A DNA stretch of 32,987 nucleotides from JAKJBL01 sp964461335 (GCA_964461335.1 CAYWTY010000012.1:1-32987); one strand, 5' to 3'; shown: positions 14,723-23,004, numbered from the stretch's first letter. The notes: generated from the letters alone by a model not told the origin. Numbers and translations: made by a program.

Positions 14723-15784
14723 ATGAATATACGTTTAGAAGAACCTAAGGATTATTACTCAATACTGCGCTTGACATACGAAGCCTTTCTTACTTTGGAT
14801 TATCCCGGGAGGGAACGTATCGACGAGCATTATCTTGTATCGCTGCTGAGGAATTCACCTTGTGTTGTTACTGAGCTTTGCTATGTTGCTGAGCAAAATG
14901 ATGAAATTGTCGGTCATATTCTTTACACCAGAAGCGAAGTCGTGCAAAGAGACGGAACAAATCTTCAAACAATCACCTTTGGTCCATTAAGCGTGCTTCC
15001 AAAATATCAACACCAGGGTATTGGCTCAGCTCTTGTAAAACACAGCTTGGATAAGGCAGAGAAATTAGGTTACAGCGCAGTATTGATAATAGGCGTACCT
15101 GACTATTATCCTAAGCTCGGCTTCAAGCGGGCAAAAGAATATGGGTTGCAGCTGCCTGACTGCAGTGCGCCGGTCGAATTTATGGCGTATGAGCTTTTAC
15201 CCGGCGCTCTAAGTTGCGGCGGGACATTTAACCTACTTGCACCCGAATTTGAAATTGCCGATACAGACAAAATTGGCTTCGAGGCTTTCCACCGGAGTTT
15301 TATAAAAGAGAACTATGGCGGAACACTAATATTCCGCCCTTTTTGGGAGGCGGATTTTAGCTTAATTGAGCGATGGCTTTATTTGCCGCACATTGCCCAA
15401 TGGTATGATTGCCCGGGTGATTGGCTTAACGAGATCCGTAACAGATATGGTGAATTTAGCTTCATAAAGCATTTTATCGCAGAGCTGGACGGTATAGCGA
15501 TAGGCTTTTGCCAATATTATGACTGCTGTTTTGGCCAAGAATATGAGGATTGGTATAAAGTACAAAAACAAGGAGAAGTATTCAGCATTGATTATCTTAT
15601 AGGTGAGCCGGATTATTTACATAAAGGCTATGGCTCAGAAATGGTGCGCATTTTGACATCAACTATCCGCTTATTAGGCGCTAAAAAGATAATTGTTCAG
15701 CCTGAAAAGGATAATATTGCGTCAAGACGAGCGCTTGAAGCAAACGGTTATATTTGGAATGGCGTAGATTTTGTTTTGGAATAA
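14723..15784 (+). CDS. Two-domain GNAT acetyltransferase
   Basis: Fusion of two GNAT acetyltransferase domains in 353 residues. The first (about 1-165) resembles YhbS-type N-acetyltransferases, with the acetyl-CoA loop QHQGIGSAL near 96-104. The second (about 195-353) resembles the aminoglycoside 6'-acetyltransferase-like group, with a RPFWEADFSLIERWL opening, the CoA loop HKGYGSEM and the ending NIASRRALEANGY. The acceptors are unknown; resistance to an aminoglycoside cannot be claimed from this. I chose the ATG with AGGGGG 4 bases upstream; a longer in-frame start would run back through the half-repeat into the previous gene. Confidence 0.85.
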   Translation: MNIRLEEPKDYYSILRLTYEAFLTLDYPGRERIDEHYLVSLLRNSPCVVTELCYVAEQNDEIVGHILYTRSEVVQRDGTNLQTITFGPLSVLPKYQHQGIGSALVKHSLDKAEKLGYSAVLIIGVPDYYPKLGFKRAKEYGLQLPDCSAPVEFMAYELLPGALSCGGTFNLLAPEFEIADTDKIGFEAFHRSFIKENYGGTLIFRPFWEADFSLIERWLYLPHIAQWYDCPGDWLNEIRNRYGEFSFIKHFIAELDGIAIGFCQYYDCCFGQEYEDWYKVQKQGEVFSIDYLIGEPDYLHKGYGSEMVRILTSTIRLLGAKKIIVQPEKDNIASRRALEANGYIWNGVDFVLE

Positions 15785-15837
15785 GGCACACATGCCAAGT
15801 ATAGCCGTGCAGCCTTTGGCTTATCTATTCCACATAT

Positions 15838-16182
15838 TTATCCTCTAACTTTGCGCAAAATACTTACTACCTCATCAGTCTTTAGAACTTTGCCATAGGA
15901 AACTACTTTCCCGTCAATGACAAGGGCAGGGGTTGTCATTACACCGTAAGCAGCAATTTGTGCGAAATCATTCACATGTTCTATTGTTGCATCCATGCCC
16001 AGTTGTTCGAGTGCTGCTTTTGTTGCAGCTTCGAGTTGGTTGCATTTTGCACAGCCGCTCCCAAGCACCTTAACGCTTGCAGCCGCGGCTTTTGCTGCAG
16101 TTTCCATACCTTCAGCCTCGTTGCTTGCTTCGCAGCAACAGGGGGTAGCTTTTTCTACCTTTTTCTTTCCAAACAGCGCCAT
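15838..16182 (-). CDS. Small thioredoxin-like redox disulfide protein
   Basis: A 114-residue protein whose residues 36-114 match the thioredoxin-fold family of small redox-active disulfide proteins. The CxxC is GCAKC (C44 and C47), and the cis-proline loop is MTTPALVIDGKVV. Residues 1-35 are an added basic and alanine-rich arm with three adjacent cysteines (C15-C17). It is the last gene of an ArsR-led operon. A likely job is to reduce disulfides or relay thiol-bound metalloid to the partner proteins; that is inferred from context only. Confidence 0.87.
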   Translation of the reverse strand: MALFGKKKVEKATPCCCEASNEAEGMETAAKAAAASVKVLGSGCAKCNQLEAATKAALEQLGMDATIEHVNDFAQIAAYGVMTTPALVIDGKVVSYGKVLKTDEVVSILRKVRG

Positions 16183-16247
16183 TTTAAGTCTCTCCTTTAT
16201 AGCAAGATAAGTTAACTAAATACCAACCAGAAGTGCAGTCTTGCCCA

Positions 16248-16781
16248 TTAGCAGCAGTTGTCTTTACAGGAACAACAAGCTTTGGCTTTCTTCCCATCAA
16301 AGAAGTTCTTTAGGTTTTCCGGCAATTCATATCCTACGCAAGAACACCCTTTATCGGGTTGAGAAAATACAAGCCGAAGGAGGTTTTCTGCAAGCATTTC
16401 CTTAGGGGGAACATCGAAAGCCTCGCCATTATATTCAAAAACACGACATCCGACATCAGTATTGCAGATTTCACTACAACAGCCGCAGCTATTTTCGGCA
16501 ACTGACTGACATATATCCTGACCATTAACACGAATTGTTGGTGATGAAACAAATTTATGCTCTATGGCAATTTCTGCTGTATTCATTTCGATTTTTTTGT
16601 ATTCGATGGTAAACCCGGCAAGCTGCAAGGCAGGGGTAAGCACTAACATTACATCGTCAAGAATGCTGTCTGTACTGATACATCGCTCACAGGTTTGAAG
16701 ATCAAGGTAAAGGTATTCAATAACAACCTTCTTTTTACAACCACATCCGCAGCAGGGTTCCTCTATTGTTTTTGCCATCAT
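16248..16781 (-). CDS. Cysteine-rich DUF2703 protein
   Basis: Member of the DUF2703 family, of unproven function but often found beside metalloid-resistance genes. The protein has 177 residues, of which 19 are cysteine. They fall in an N-terminal CCGCGC cluster (10-15), the diagnostic LQTCERC (C31 and C34), a central SCGCCSEIC, a CSC pair, and an extreme C-terminus reading CCSCKDNCC. The fold after residue 18 looks thioredoxin-like (VIEYLYLDL then SPTIRVNG). It may bind or hand over thiophilic metals or metalloids. AGGGGG precedes the start; the gene begins 9 bases after the permease gene. Confidence 0.87.
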   Translation of the reverse strand: MMAKTIEEPCCGCGCKKKVVIEYLYLDLQTCERCISTDSILDDVMLVLTPALQLAGFTIEYKKIEMNTAEIAIEHKFVSSPTIRVNGQDICQSVAENSCGCCSEICNTDVGCRVFEYNGEAFDVPPKEMLAENLLRLVFSQPDKGCSCVGYELPENLKNFFDGKKAKACCSCKDNCC

Positions 16782-16790
16782 TTATACCCC

Positions 16791-17804
16791 CTAAATTATC
16801 AACGCTTGAAAGGCGTTAAATAAATACCCAACAATTATAATTCCTATAGTACATATGGCAATGAACAGCGCCAGCAGTTTCGGTTTAACAGCCTTGCGGA
16901 GCATTATGATGGATGGCAGAGAAAGAGTAGTTACACCCATCATAAACGAGAGCACAGTGCCAAGTTGCGCACCCTTTAGGAGTAATGCCTCTGCAATCGG
17001 AATCGTACCAAAAATATCCGCATACATTGGCACACCTATAACAGTAGCTAAAACTACGCCAAATGGGTTGTTGCGCCCGAGTAGAGACACCACCCATTCC
17101 TCAGGTATCCAGTTATGAACAATAGCACCTATTCCAACGCCAATAAGTATATATGGTAAAACCTTTTTAAAGGTTGAAAGCGTTTGCTCTTTTGCATATG
17201 TCAGCCGGTCTTTTCTTGTTAGGTCTGTTAATTCTATGTCTACGCTTCCTGCACTCATAATAAAGCTTTCAACATGCTTTTCCATATGCATTTTTTCTAT
17301 AATTGTTCCACCGGCTACTGCAATTATAAGCCCGAATATTACATATAGGATAGCAACCTTTGCACCAAAAATGCTCATTAAAAGAACAAGGGAGCCAAGG
17401 TCTACCATAGGCGAAGAAATTAAGAATGAAAAGGTGACGCCAAGCGGCAAGCCTGCGGATGTAAAGCCAATAAATAACGGAATGGATGAGCAGGAGCAAA
17501 AGGGCGTTACAGTTCCAAGCAAGGCAGCTGCAGAATTTGCTCCAAGGCCATGAAGTCGCCCTAATATCTTTTTGCTGCGCTCAGGTGGAAAATAGCTTTG
17601 AATATAGCTGATAAAAAAGATTAAGACGCATAGGAGGACTATAATTTTTGTTACGTCATAAACAAAAAATTGAATGCTGCCAACCCAGCGGTTGGATGTA
17701 TCCAGCCCAAAAGCAGATAACGCGCTTCCAATTAAGTCGTTAAGCCATTTCATGCCGAGAACCTGCTTTTGGAAGATATCCCAGCCTGTTTTTAATATTT
17801 GCAT
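16791..17804 (-). CDS. DUF318/ArsP-type permease
   Basis: Integral membrane permease of 337 residues with about eight hydrophobic segments. The signature TPFCSCSSIPLFIGF (about 100-114, with C103 and C105) is the hallmark of the DUF318 group, which includes ArsP, an exporter of trivalent organoarsenicals. A second conserved stretch is GVPMYADIFGTIPIAEALL. The operon context (ArsR regulator before, two cysteine-rich proteins after) supports export of a thiol-reactive metalloid or related compound. Whether the substrate is arsenic, an organoarsenical or something else cannot be told from the sequence. Confidence 0.87.
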   Translation of the reverse strand: MQILKTGWDIFQKQVLGMKWLNDLIGSALSAFGLDTSNRWVGSIQFFVYDVTKIIVLLCVLIFFISYIQSYFPPERSKKILGRLHGLGANSAAALLGTVTPFCSCSSIPLFIGFTSAGLPLGVTFSFLISSPMVDLGSLVLLMSIFGAKVAILYVIFGLIIAVAGGTIIEKMHMEKHVESFIMSAGSVDIELTDLTRKDRLTYAKEQTLSTFKKVLPYILIGVGIGAIVHNWIPEEWVVSLLGRNNPFGVVLATVIGVPMYADIFGTIPIAEALLLKGAQLGTVLSFMMGVTTLSLPSIIMLRKAVKPKLLALFIAICTIGIIIVGYLFNAFQALII

Positions 17805-17886
17805 ACATTAACCTTCTTTCAAAGACGGACGATTATACCAATTGTTCTTGAAGCATTCCGCATTATTTAGCCATCGCACATGACTT

Positions 17887-18201
17887 TTACAAATTACAGC
17901 AGCTATCTTCTTCTATATCAGTGTTCGGTGTTGTTAGTTCTCTTAGAAGATTTATTGCGGAATAACTGCCGTTTTCGCTAATTTTATAATGCGTCCACTT
18001 GCCCTGTTGCCGACTTTTAACAATGCCTGACTCGACCAATATCTTCATATGGTAGGAAAGCCCAGATTGTCCTAAATCCAACTGCTCCAACAAGACGCAA
18101 GCGCATTTTTCACCGTCGCATAATAATTCAAGTATTTGCAGTCGCTTTTCATCGCATAAAGCCTTGAATACTTTTACACGTTCTTTATAAACCGCAGTCA
18201 A
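17887..18201 (-). CDS. ArsR-family metalloregulator
   Basis: A 104-residue winged-helix repressor that leads the operon. The DNA-recognition helix is SGLSYHMKILVESGIV (46-61). Candidate sensor thiols are C28, C33 and C35 in LLCDGEKCAC, close to the ELCVCDL box of classical ArsR. A vicinal pair C101-C102 sits at the C-terminus, an arrangement that could complete a three-thiol arsenite site. The start is TTG behind GAGGTG. A perfect inverted repeat lies between its promoter and start codon, so autoregulation and induction by a thiophilic ion are likely. Confidence 0.9.
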   Translation of the reverse strand: MTAVYKERVKVFKALCDEKRLQILELLCDGEKCACVLLEQLDLGQSGLSYHMKILVESGIVKSRQQGKWTHYKISENGSYSAINLLRELTTPNTDIEEDSCCNL

Positions 18202-18211
18202 ATCATCACCT

Positions 18212-18233
18212 CATATCAAATATTCCTGATATG
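18212..18233 (-). promoter_or_regulatory. Probable ArsR operator
   Basis: A perfect inverted repeat CATATCA-N8-TGATATG lies between the -10 box and the start codon of arsR, covering the likely transcription start. ArsR-family repressors typically bind such AT-rich dyads. Confidence 0.75.
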
Positions 18234-18237
18234 TTAT

Positions 18238-18266
18238 ATTATATGCGTCAAATCAAGATTTGTCAA
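18238..18266 (-). promoter_or_regulatory. Consensus promoter of the arsR operon
   Basis: On the minus strand, TTGACA (18261-18266) and TATAAT (18238-18243) are exactly 17 bases apart, a full match to the SigA consensus. Such a strong promoter suits a unit held off by a repressor. Confidence 0.88.
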
Positions 18267-18363
18267 TGTGTATTATATGATTTTAGGAAAGGCTGAATGT
18301 TGCAAGTAAAACCCGAAGTACAGGCAATAAGCAAAAAAATGTAGCCTATAAAACATGCATAAG

Positions 18364-18852
18364 CTATAAACTCAATTTATCTTTATAGCGCTCAAGCAAA
18401 AAAAAGAGCGGCACCCCAAGCCCATAGCATATGAACGCCTGCCCAAGGGCTACATACATCGCACAGACCCAAAACGGTGGCCCGACTTTATAAACATCAA
18501 AAAGCAGCCAGCCTATAACAAGGGCATTAATAAGCACTGCAGGCAGCGGCACAAAAAGACGCGCTGAAGCAGGGCTTACATTCGCTTTAAGCTTAAACGC
18601 CATATATGCAGCAAGCAGTGTAGCGAGGCTTCCAAATACAATATCAAGTATTGCTGCGCCAAGCAGCAGGTTTGAAACCAAGCACCCTACAAAAAGCCCG
18701 AACACAGCAGCAGGGGTAAAATAAGGCAGCACTGCCATTGCTTCGGATATGCGAAGCTGGATAAGCCCTGAGCTTATAGGCGCAACCAAGAGAGTAATTA
18801 GCGTATACAGCGCTGCGATTATTGCGCCCTGAACCAAATATTTTACTTTCAT
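18364..18852 (-). CDS. queT: QueT-family ECF transporter substrate-binding component
   Basis: Membrane S-component of an energy-coupling-factor transporter, family QueT, predicted to take up queuosine precursors such as preQ1, preQ0 or queuine. The 162-residue protein has five to six hydrophobic segments, and its N-terminal region (APISSGLIQLRISEAMAVLP) is the family signature. The shared ECF energising module is not in the window. The start codon overlaps the stop of the amidohydrolase gene as ATGA, so the two are translated together. That leaves no room for a separate preQ1 riboswitch. Substrate assignment rests on family only. Confidence 0.86.
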   Translation of the reverse strand: MKVKYLVQGAIIAALYTLITLLVAPISSGLIQLRISEAMAVLPYFTPAAVFGLFVGCLVSNLLLGAAILDIVFGSLATLLAAYMAFKLKANVSPASARLFVPLPAVLINALVIGWLLFDVYKVGPPFWVCAMYVALGQAFICYGLGVPLFFLLERYKDKLSL

Positions 18853-20210
18853 GTTGCGTTAGCTAAAAGCTTTCGTATATGAGTGTTGCAGGTTCTTGTA
18901 AGGCTTTGTTCATCAAGATTTTTAAGCTTACCATCCTTAACTGTAATCTTGCCATTAACAAGCACATAATCAACAGGCGAAGCAAACCCGATAGTTCCGA
19001 AAATGCTTGCAGGGTCAGAATACGCGCCTATAAGACCTATGCGTTCATGCTTAATAAGGAATGCGTCTGCTGCAAAACCTACGGCAAGCTTACCAAGCTT
19101 TGTTCTTGCAAGAAGCTTTGCGCCCCCATTTGTTGCAACCTTTAAAAGCTCATACGCAGACGGGCTGCGCTCACCCCAATTAAGCCTGTGCAGAAGGTAG
19201 GCAATTCGGATTTCTTCGAGCATGTTTGCGCCGTCATTGCTCGCGCTCCCATCAACTGCAAGGCCAAGGGGTATGTTTAGCTTTAGCATTTTTGGCACTC
19301 GGCACACGCCTGAAGAAAGCTTCATGTTTGAAGAGGGGCAATGCGCAACACCTGTTTGCGAAACTGCAAGCCGTTCAAGCTCACTATCATTAAAGTGGAT
19401 TCCGTGGGCATACCAAACGTCGCTGCCAACCCACCCCAGGCTTTCCATATAGTCGAATGGCCGCATTCCGAATGCGCTAAGTGTGTATTTTTCCTCATCC
19501 TTTGTTTCGCATAAATGCGTATGCAGCCGTACTTTATAGCTCCTTGCAAGGAGTGCGCTTTCGCGCAGCAAATCTTTGCTAACTGAAAACGGCGAACAAG
19601 GGGCAAGCGCAACCTGCCGCATAGAATATGGGGCCGGGTCGTGATATGTTTCTATAAGCCGCCTGCTCTCGCGCAGAATAGTATCAAGCTCCTGCACAAC
19701 AGAGTCAGGCGGCAGACCACCATCTTTTTTTGAAAGGCTCATGCTCCCGCGTGTTGTATGCATACGGATTCCAAGCTTGTCTGCTGCGCTAAACTGTGCG
19801 TCAATGAGGTTATTGCCTGCCTTTTTAGGGAAAACATAGTGGTGGTCTAAGCATGTGGTGCAGCCATGGAGCATCAGCTCCCCCATCCCTGCAAGCGAGC
19901 TTAAAAACACAGTCTCCTCGTTTATATGTTCCCAAATGCTATAAAGCGTTCTTAGCCACTCAAAAAGCTCCATGTTTTGAACTTGGGGGAGATTGCGTGT
20001 AAAATACTGATAAAGGTGGTGGTGGGTGTTAATAAGGCCGGGGTACATCCACATGCCTTTTGCATCTATAACTTCATCAGCTGCAAGCGGCTCTGAGGTA
20101 ATCTGCTTTATAACCCCATCCTCACAATATACGCTAACATTGTTAAGCACAGAGTCGAACTCGTCACATGTTACGAGCGTGTCTATATTCTTTATTAATA
20201 GCGACTGCAT
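18849..20210 (-). CDS. 8-oxoguanine deaminase-like amidohydrolase
   Basis: Metal-dependent aminohydrolase of the TrzN/AtzA/guanine-deaminase-like group. The 453-residue protein has the metal HxH in INTHHHLYQ (H63 and H65), H230 and H232 in RLHTHLCET, H269 in YAHGIHF and D320 in VDGSASND. The stretch NMELFEWLRTLYSIWE just after the HxH is characteristic of bacterial 8-oxoguanine deaminases, which convert 8-oxoguanine to urate. I chose the ATG with GGAGG 5 bases upstream. It is translationally coupled to queT, so a purine-like or 7-deazapurine substrate is a fair guess, but the true substrate is unproven. Confidence 0.85.
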   Translation of the reverse strand: MQSLLIKNIDTLVTCDEFDSVLNNVSVYCEDGVIKQITSEPLAADEVIDAKGMWMYPGLINTHHHLYQYFTRNLPQVQNMELFEWLRTLYSIWEHINEETVFLSSLAGMGELMLHGCTTCLDHHYVFPKKAGNNLIDAQFSAADKLGIRMHTTRGSMSLSKKDGGLPPDSVVQELDTILRESRRLIETYHDPAPYSMRQVALAPCSPFSVSKDLLRESALLARSYKVRLHTHLCETKDEEKYTLSAFGMRPFDYMESLGWVGSDVWYAHGIHFNDSELERLAVSQTGVAHCPSSNMKLSSGVCRVPKMLKLNIPLGLAVDGSASNDGANMLEEIRIAYLLHRLNWGERSPSAYELLKVATNGGAKLLARTKLGKLAVGFAADAFLIKHERIGLIGAYSDPASIFGTIGFASPVDYVLVNGKITVKDGKLKNLDEQSLTRTCNTHIRKLLANAT

Positions 20211-20265
20211 AGAAACCTCCGGTATGAAAAGCAAGGCTGCTTACTTTAGGCATATATTGCGCAGC

Positions 20266-21597
20266 TTAAACTGCAGGATACCACGCTGTAAGGTCGGGCG
20301 CATTTAAAGCAGCATACCATATAATAAATAAAAGCGTACAAATGCTAAGAAGCGGCAGCTTCTCTTTTAACAACCGCACAAAGCACAGTATAAGTACTGC
20401 AGCAACATAGCTAATTAACCATAAAGCCTGAATGCGCTTAAAAGTCAGCCCGTATGCGCCAATATAGAGCATTAGGCGCGTAAAAGCAGAAGCAAGTATA
20501 ATGCCTGTCGCAAGCAGCAAAAGCGCAAGCAGCACCTTAAGCAGGCGGCCCTTTTGCACATTGCACAAGAATAGTGCAAAAACAGAGTAATTGATTATTG
20601 CAACAAAAATAAGCTGCCCGAAACCCTCGCGCGCATATTCTGAATATGTGAGCCCTTCTGGCAGCCCGTACCCGCCAAAGAGATATACGAACTGAACAAA
20701 TGAAAAGAGCATATATACAAAAAGCAAAGCGCCTAATATAATAGCCGGCGAAACTACATGCCATTGCATTGTTACAAACGGTTTCGGCACGTGCTTTTCC
20801 CCCCATGCAGCGCCATAAAGGAAGCTATAGAAAAGCATAGCACAACCTAAAAGCAAAGCTAAGCGCAGCAGAAGTTCGGAAAGCTTAAACGAATCTAATA
20901 ATGTTTTAGCGTAAAGCCCCATGACTGCATCTGCTGAAAGAAGGAGCTTAAGAACTATCGCAACAACAGGGAGCGCAACAAGTATCCCGAACACAACGCC
21001 CTTTCTTTTGCCTGATTTAGGTAACATAAAGCTGAATACGCTGAAAAAGCGGCCTAAATATCGGAAGGGCTGTATAAAGAACCCGGAAATAATAAGCTTT
21101 ATATAACTCGACTCTTGCTCTTTTGGAAGCGGCTGAGTTACATATTGCGCATGGAGCATCAACAAGCAGGGTATTGCAGGCAGGTTAAGCAGAGCTAACA
21201 TTTCATCACTGTAGCCGTAGGCTTGGAATACAAGCATAATGCATAAATACGCGCTTATAAATGCAAAAAGGTAACCAAGCGGCCTTACCTTAGTTTGCTT
21301 ATAGCAAAGAGCATGGAACAAAACCAAATAAGCCAGCCAAAATCCGGCATAAAACAGCGCAAAATCTTCTATGCTCTGCCTAAGCGAATACAAAAGCGCT
21401 TGAAAAATAAAGCCCAGCACCAGCGTGCCAAGCATAAGTAAACGGTTAAAACCTGCAGTAGGATATTTAGTTATATCAGCAGCAGGTGCTGCTTTTTGAA
21501 ACGCTTCACTAGTGGCAGCAGGCTGAAGCTTTGCTCCGCAGCAGGAACAAAAGGTCTCCCCCGGTTTTAACTTTGCACCGCATAAAACACACTGCAT
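20266..21597 (-). CDS. Zinc-ribbon membrane protein, DUF4173-like
   Basis: A 443-residue membrane protein. An N-terminal zinc ribbon CVLCGAKLKPG...FCSCCGAKL supplies paired CxxC ligands, followed by a short linker and about ten to twelve hydrophobic segments. The stretch YSEYAREGFGQLIFVAIINY near residue 320 is the signature I associate with the DUF4173/DUF4153 family. The function of that family is unknown. The start is uncertain: this ATG has TGGGGA 6 bases upstream, while another ATG 12 bases earlier (21609) is also possible. It lies second in a four-gene leftward operon. Confidence 0.78.
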   Translation of the reverse strand: MQCVLCGAKLKPGETFCSCCGAKLQPAATSEAFQKAAPAADITKYPTAGFNRLLMLGTLVLGFIFQALLYSLRQSIEDFALFYAGFWLAYLVLFHALCYKQTKVRPLGYLFAFISAYLCIMLVFQAYGYSDEMLALLNLPAIPCLLMLHAQYVTQPLPKEQESSYIKLIISGFFIQPFRYLGRFFSVFSFMLPKSGKRKGVVFGILVALPVVAIVLKLLLSADAVMGLYAKTLLDSFKLSELLLRLALLLGCAMLFYSFLYGAAWGEKHVPKPFVTMQWHVVSPAIILGALLFVYMLFSFVQFVYLFGGYGLPEGLTYSEYAREGFGQLIFVAIINYSVFALFLCNVQKGRLLKVLLALLLLATGIILASAFTRLMLYIGAYGLTFKRIQALWLISYVAAVLILCFVRLLKEKLPLLSICTLLFIIWYAALNAPDLTAWYPAV

Positions 21598-21631
21598 AAG
21601 TTTCCCCATTTCCTGCTGTTTATGGCAGCAG

Positions 21632-22762
21632 CTAAATTTGTTTAATGTAGCAGCGCCTGCGCTTATTCTGCTCTGTGTCAAAATACCGCCATTGGCTCTG
21701 CACATTTTTGTTTTCTTCAAGTTCTGGGCCTGTTTCTGCGTACTTTACGCCATCTTCAATTGCAAACTTGAGCAAGCGGTTTATTAAAACCGCATTTATC
21801 CCTGTGCCCTGCAAGTCGGGCCGTACCGCAATAAGGAAGAGGTCTAAAGTATCGTTTTTCCCTTTTAGAGCGCGAAGCATGTGAAACCAGCCAAAAGGAA
21901 ACAGCCTACCGCGGGATTTCTGCTGCGCATGCGAAAGCGAGGGCGCTGCTACACCAAATGCAACAAGTTCGCCTTTATCATTTCGAAGCATTGCTGTTGT
22001 ACGCCCATCAACAATCGGCAAAAACTCATCAACGTATTTTTCAACCTGCAGAGGAGTAAGCGCTACCATACCAAAAAGCGCGAGATATGCCTCATTATAG
22101 AGCTTAAAGACATCTTCTATATGGGGCTTAATTGATTTACGGTCTGTAAGCGGCACAGGCACAAGCTTCATGCGGCGCTCTACTGCAGAGGCAAGCCTGT
22201 CAAGCTTTAACAGGCGCTCATCGTTTAGGGCAGGGAGCGATATGCGGTATTCGACCCAGTCGACATCTTTTACAAACCCCATCCTCTCCATATGCTCCAT
22301 ATAGTAAGGATAATTGTAGTAAACATAAAATTGGCTCAGCTTATCAAAGCCTTCAACAAGCAGCCCTTCTTTATCCATATCAGAAAACCCGAGTGGCCCA
22401 TGGATGCTTGTGCAGCCCTTCTCCCTACCCCATGCTTCTACTGCACTAAAGAGCGCATCAACCACTTCTTTATCATCTATATAGTCCGCATGAGAAAAGC
22501 GCATTTGGTTTTCTGCGTATTTTTCGTTGGAACGTGTGTTGTAGATTGCTGCAATTCTGCCGACAATTTTGTTTTCGCGAAACGCGAGGAAGCATTTTGC
22601 ATCGCAATACTCAAAAGCAGGGTTTTTCTCACGATCATAATCCGCAACCTGGCTCGAAAACATATCAGGCACATAATATGGGTTGTGTTTGTAGAGCTTA
22701 TTTGCAAAGGCAATAAACTTTTTAATATCTCTGCGTTCATGAATTTCTTTAATAACTACCAT
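21632..22762 (-). CDS. GNAT-like N-acetyltransferase family protein
   Basis: A 376-residue protein of a widespread bacterial family distantly related to GNAT acetyltransferases. The N-terminus KLYKHNPYYVPDM is a typical opening for the family, and FLAFRENKIVGRIAAI is the core beta hairpin of an acetyltransferase. A second half contains DLFLIAVRPDLQGTGINAVL, which resembles the acetyl-CoA loop. No substrate is known. I chose the ATG with GGGGG 8 bases upstream over an earlier TTG. It is the first gene of the leftward operon and has a good promoter in front. Confidence 0.78.
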   Translation of the reverse strand: MVVIKEIHERRDIKKFIAFANKLYKHNPYYVPDMFSSQVADYDREKNPAFEYCDAKCFLAFRENKIVGRIAAIYNTRSNEKYAENQMRFSHADYIDDKEVVDALFSAVEAWGREKGCTSIHGPLGFSDMDKEGLLVEGFDKLSQFYVYYNYPYYMEHMERMGFVKDVDWVEYRISLPALNDERLLKLDRLASAVERRMKLVPVPLTDRKSIKPHIEDVFKLYNEAYLALFGMVALTPLQVEKYVDEFLPIVDGRTTAMLRNDKGELVAFGVAAPSLSHAQQKSRGRLFPFGWFHMLRALKGKNDTLDLFLIAVRPDLQGTGINAVLINRLLKFAIEDGVKYAETGPELEENKNVQSQWRYFDTEQNKRRRCYIKQI

Positions 22763-22809
22763 ATTTTCTGCCCCCAACAAGCATATTCATACTTTCCTTG
22801 TTCGCGCTC

Positions 22810-22838
22810 ATTATAGCAGAAGCAGAATAAAGCGGCAA
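22810..22838 (-). promoter_or_regulatory. Promoter of the GNAT-DUF4173-amidohydrolase-queT operon
   Basis: On the minus strand, TTGCCG (22833-22838) and TATAAT (22810-22815) are 17 bases apart, about 48 bases before the first start codon and just past the terminator of the upstream LCP gene. Confidence 0.72.
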
Positions 22839-22880
22839 GGTAAGCAAACTCAAGTAATGCAGCAAACTGTTGATGCGCAT

Positions 22881-22919
22881 ATATAAAAGGCTGCGCCCCT
22901 AAAGTATATTGGCACAGCC
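22881..22919 (-). terminator. Intrinsic terminator of the LCP gene
   Basis: On the minus strand, GGCTGTGCC pairs with GGCGCAGCC over nine positions, with one U-G pair, around a 13-base loop. TTTTATAT follows. It lies about 85 bases after the LCP stop codon. Confidence 0.8.
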
Positions 22920-23004
22920 CATAAAACTAGCACAAAAGATTTACACAGCAAGCAATAGTACAGATATAACCTAAGTGAGGTATATAAAACAATTCACGCT
23001 TTGC

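Noticed and set aside
14723..15784. Calling the second GNAT domain an aminoglycoside-resistance enzyme
   Set aside because: Similarity of general pattern only; substrate cannot be read from sequence.
16248..16781. Selenocysteine (in-frame TGA) in the cysteine-rich proteins
   Set aside because: All frames in the operon run open to ordinary stops and the conserved thiols are encoded by cysteine codons.
18853..18900. preQ1 riboswitch for queT
   Set aside because: The upstream region is coding sequence of the amidohydrolase with an ATGA overlap; no leader space exists.
22755..22795. A 13-codon leader peptide overlapping the GNAT-like start
   Set aside because: Too short to judge; the main start already has its own ribosome site.
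22292..22816. A 174-codon frame antisense to the GNAT-like gene
   Set aside because: Covered by a well-supported gene on the other strand; the product is compositionally odd and has no ribosome site.
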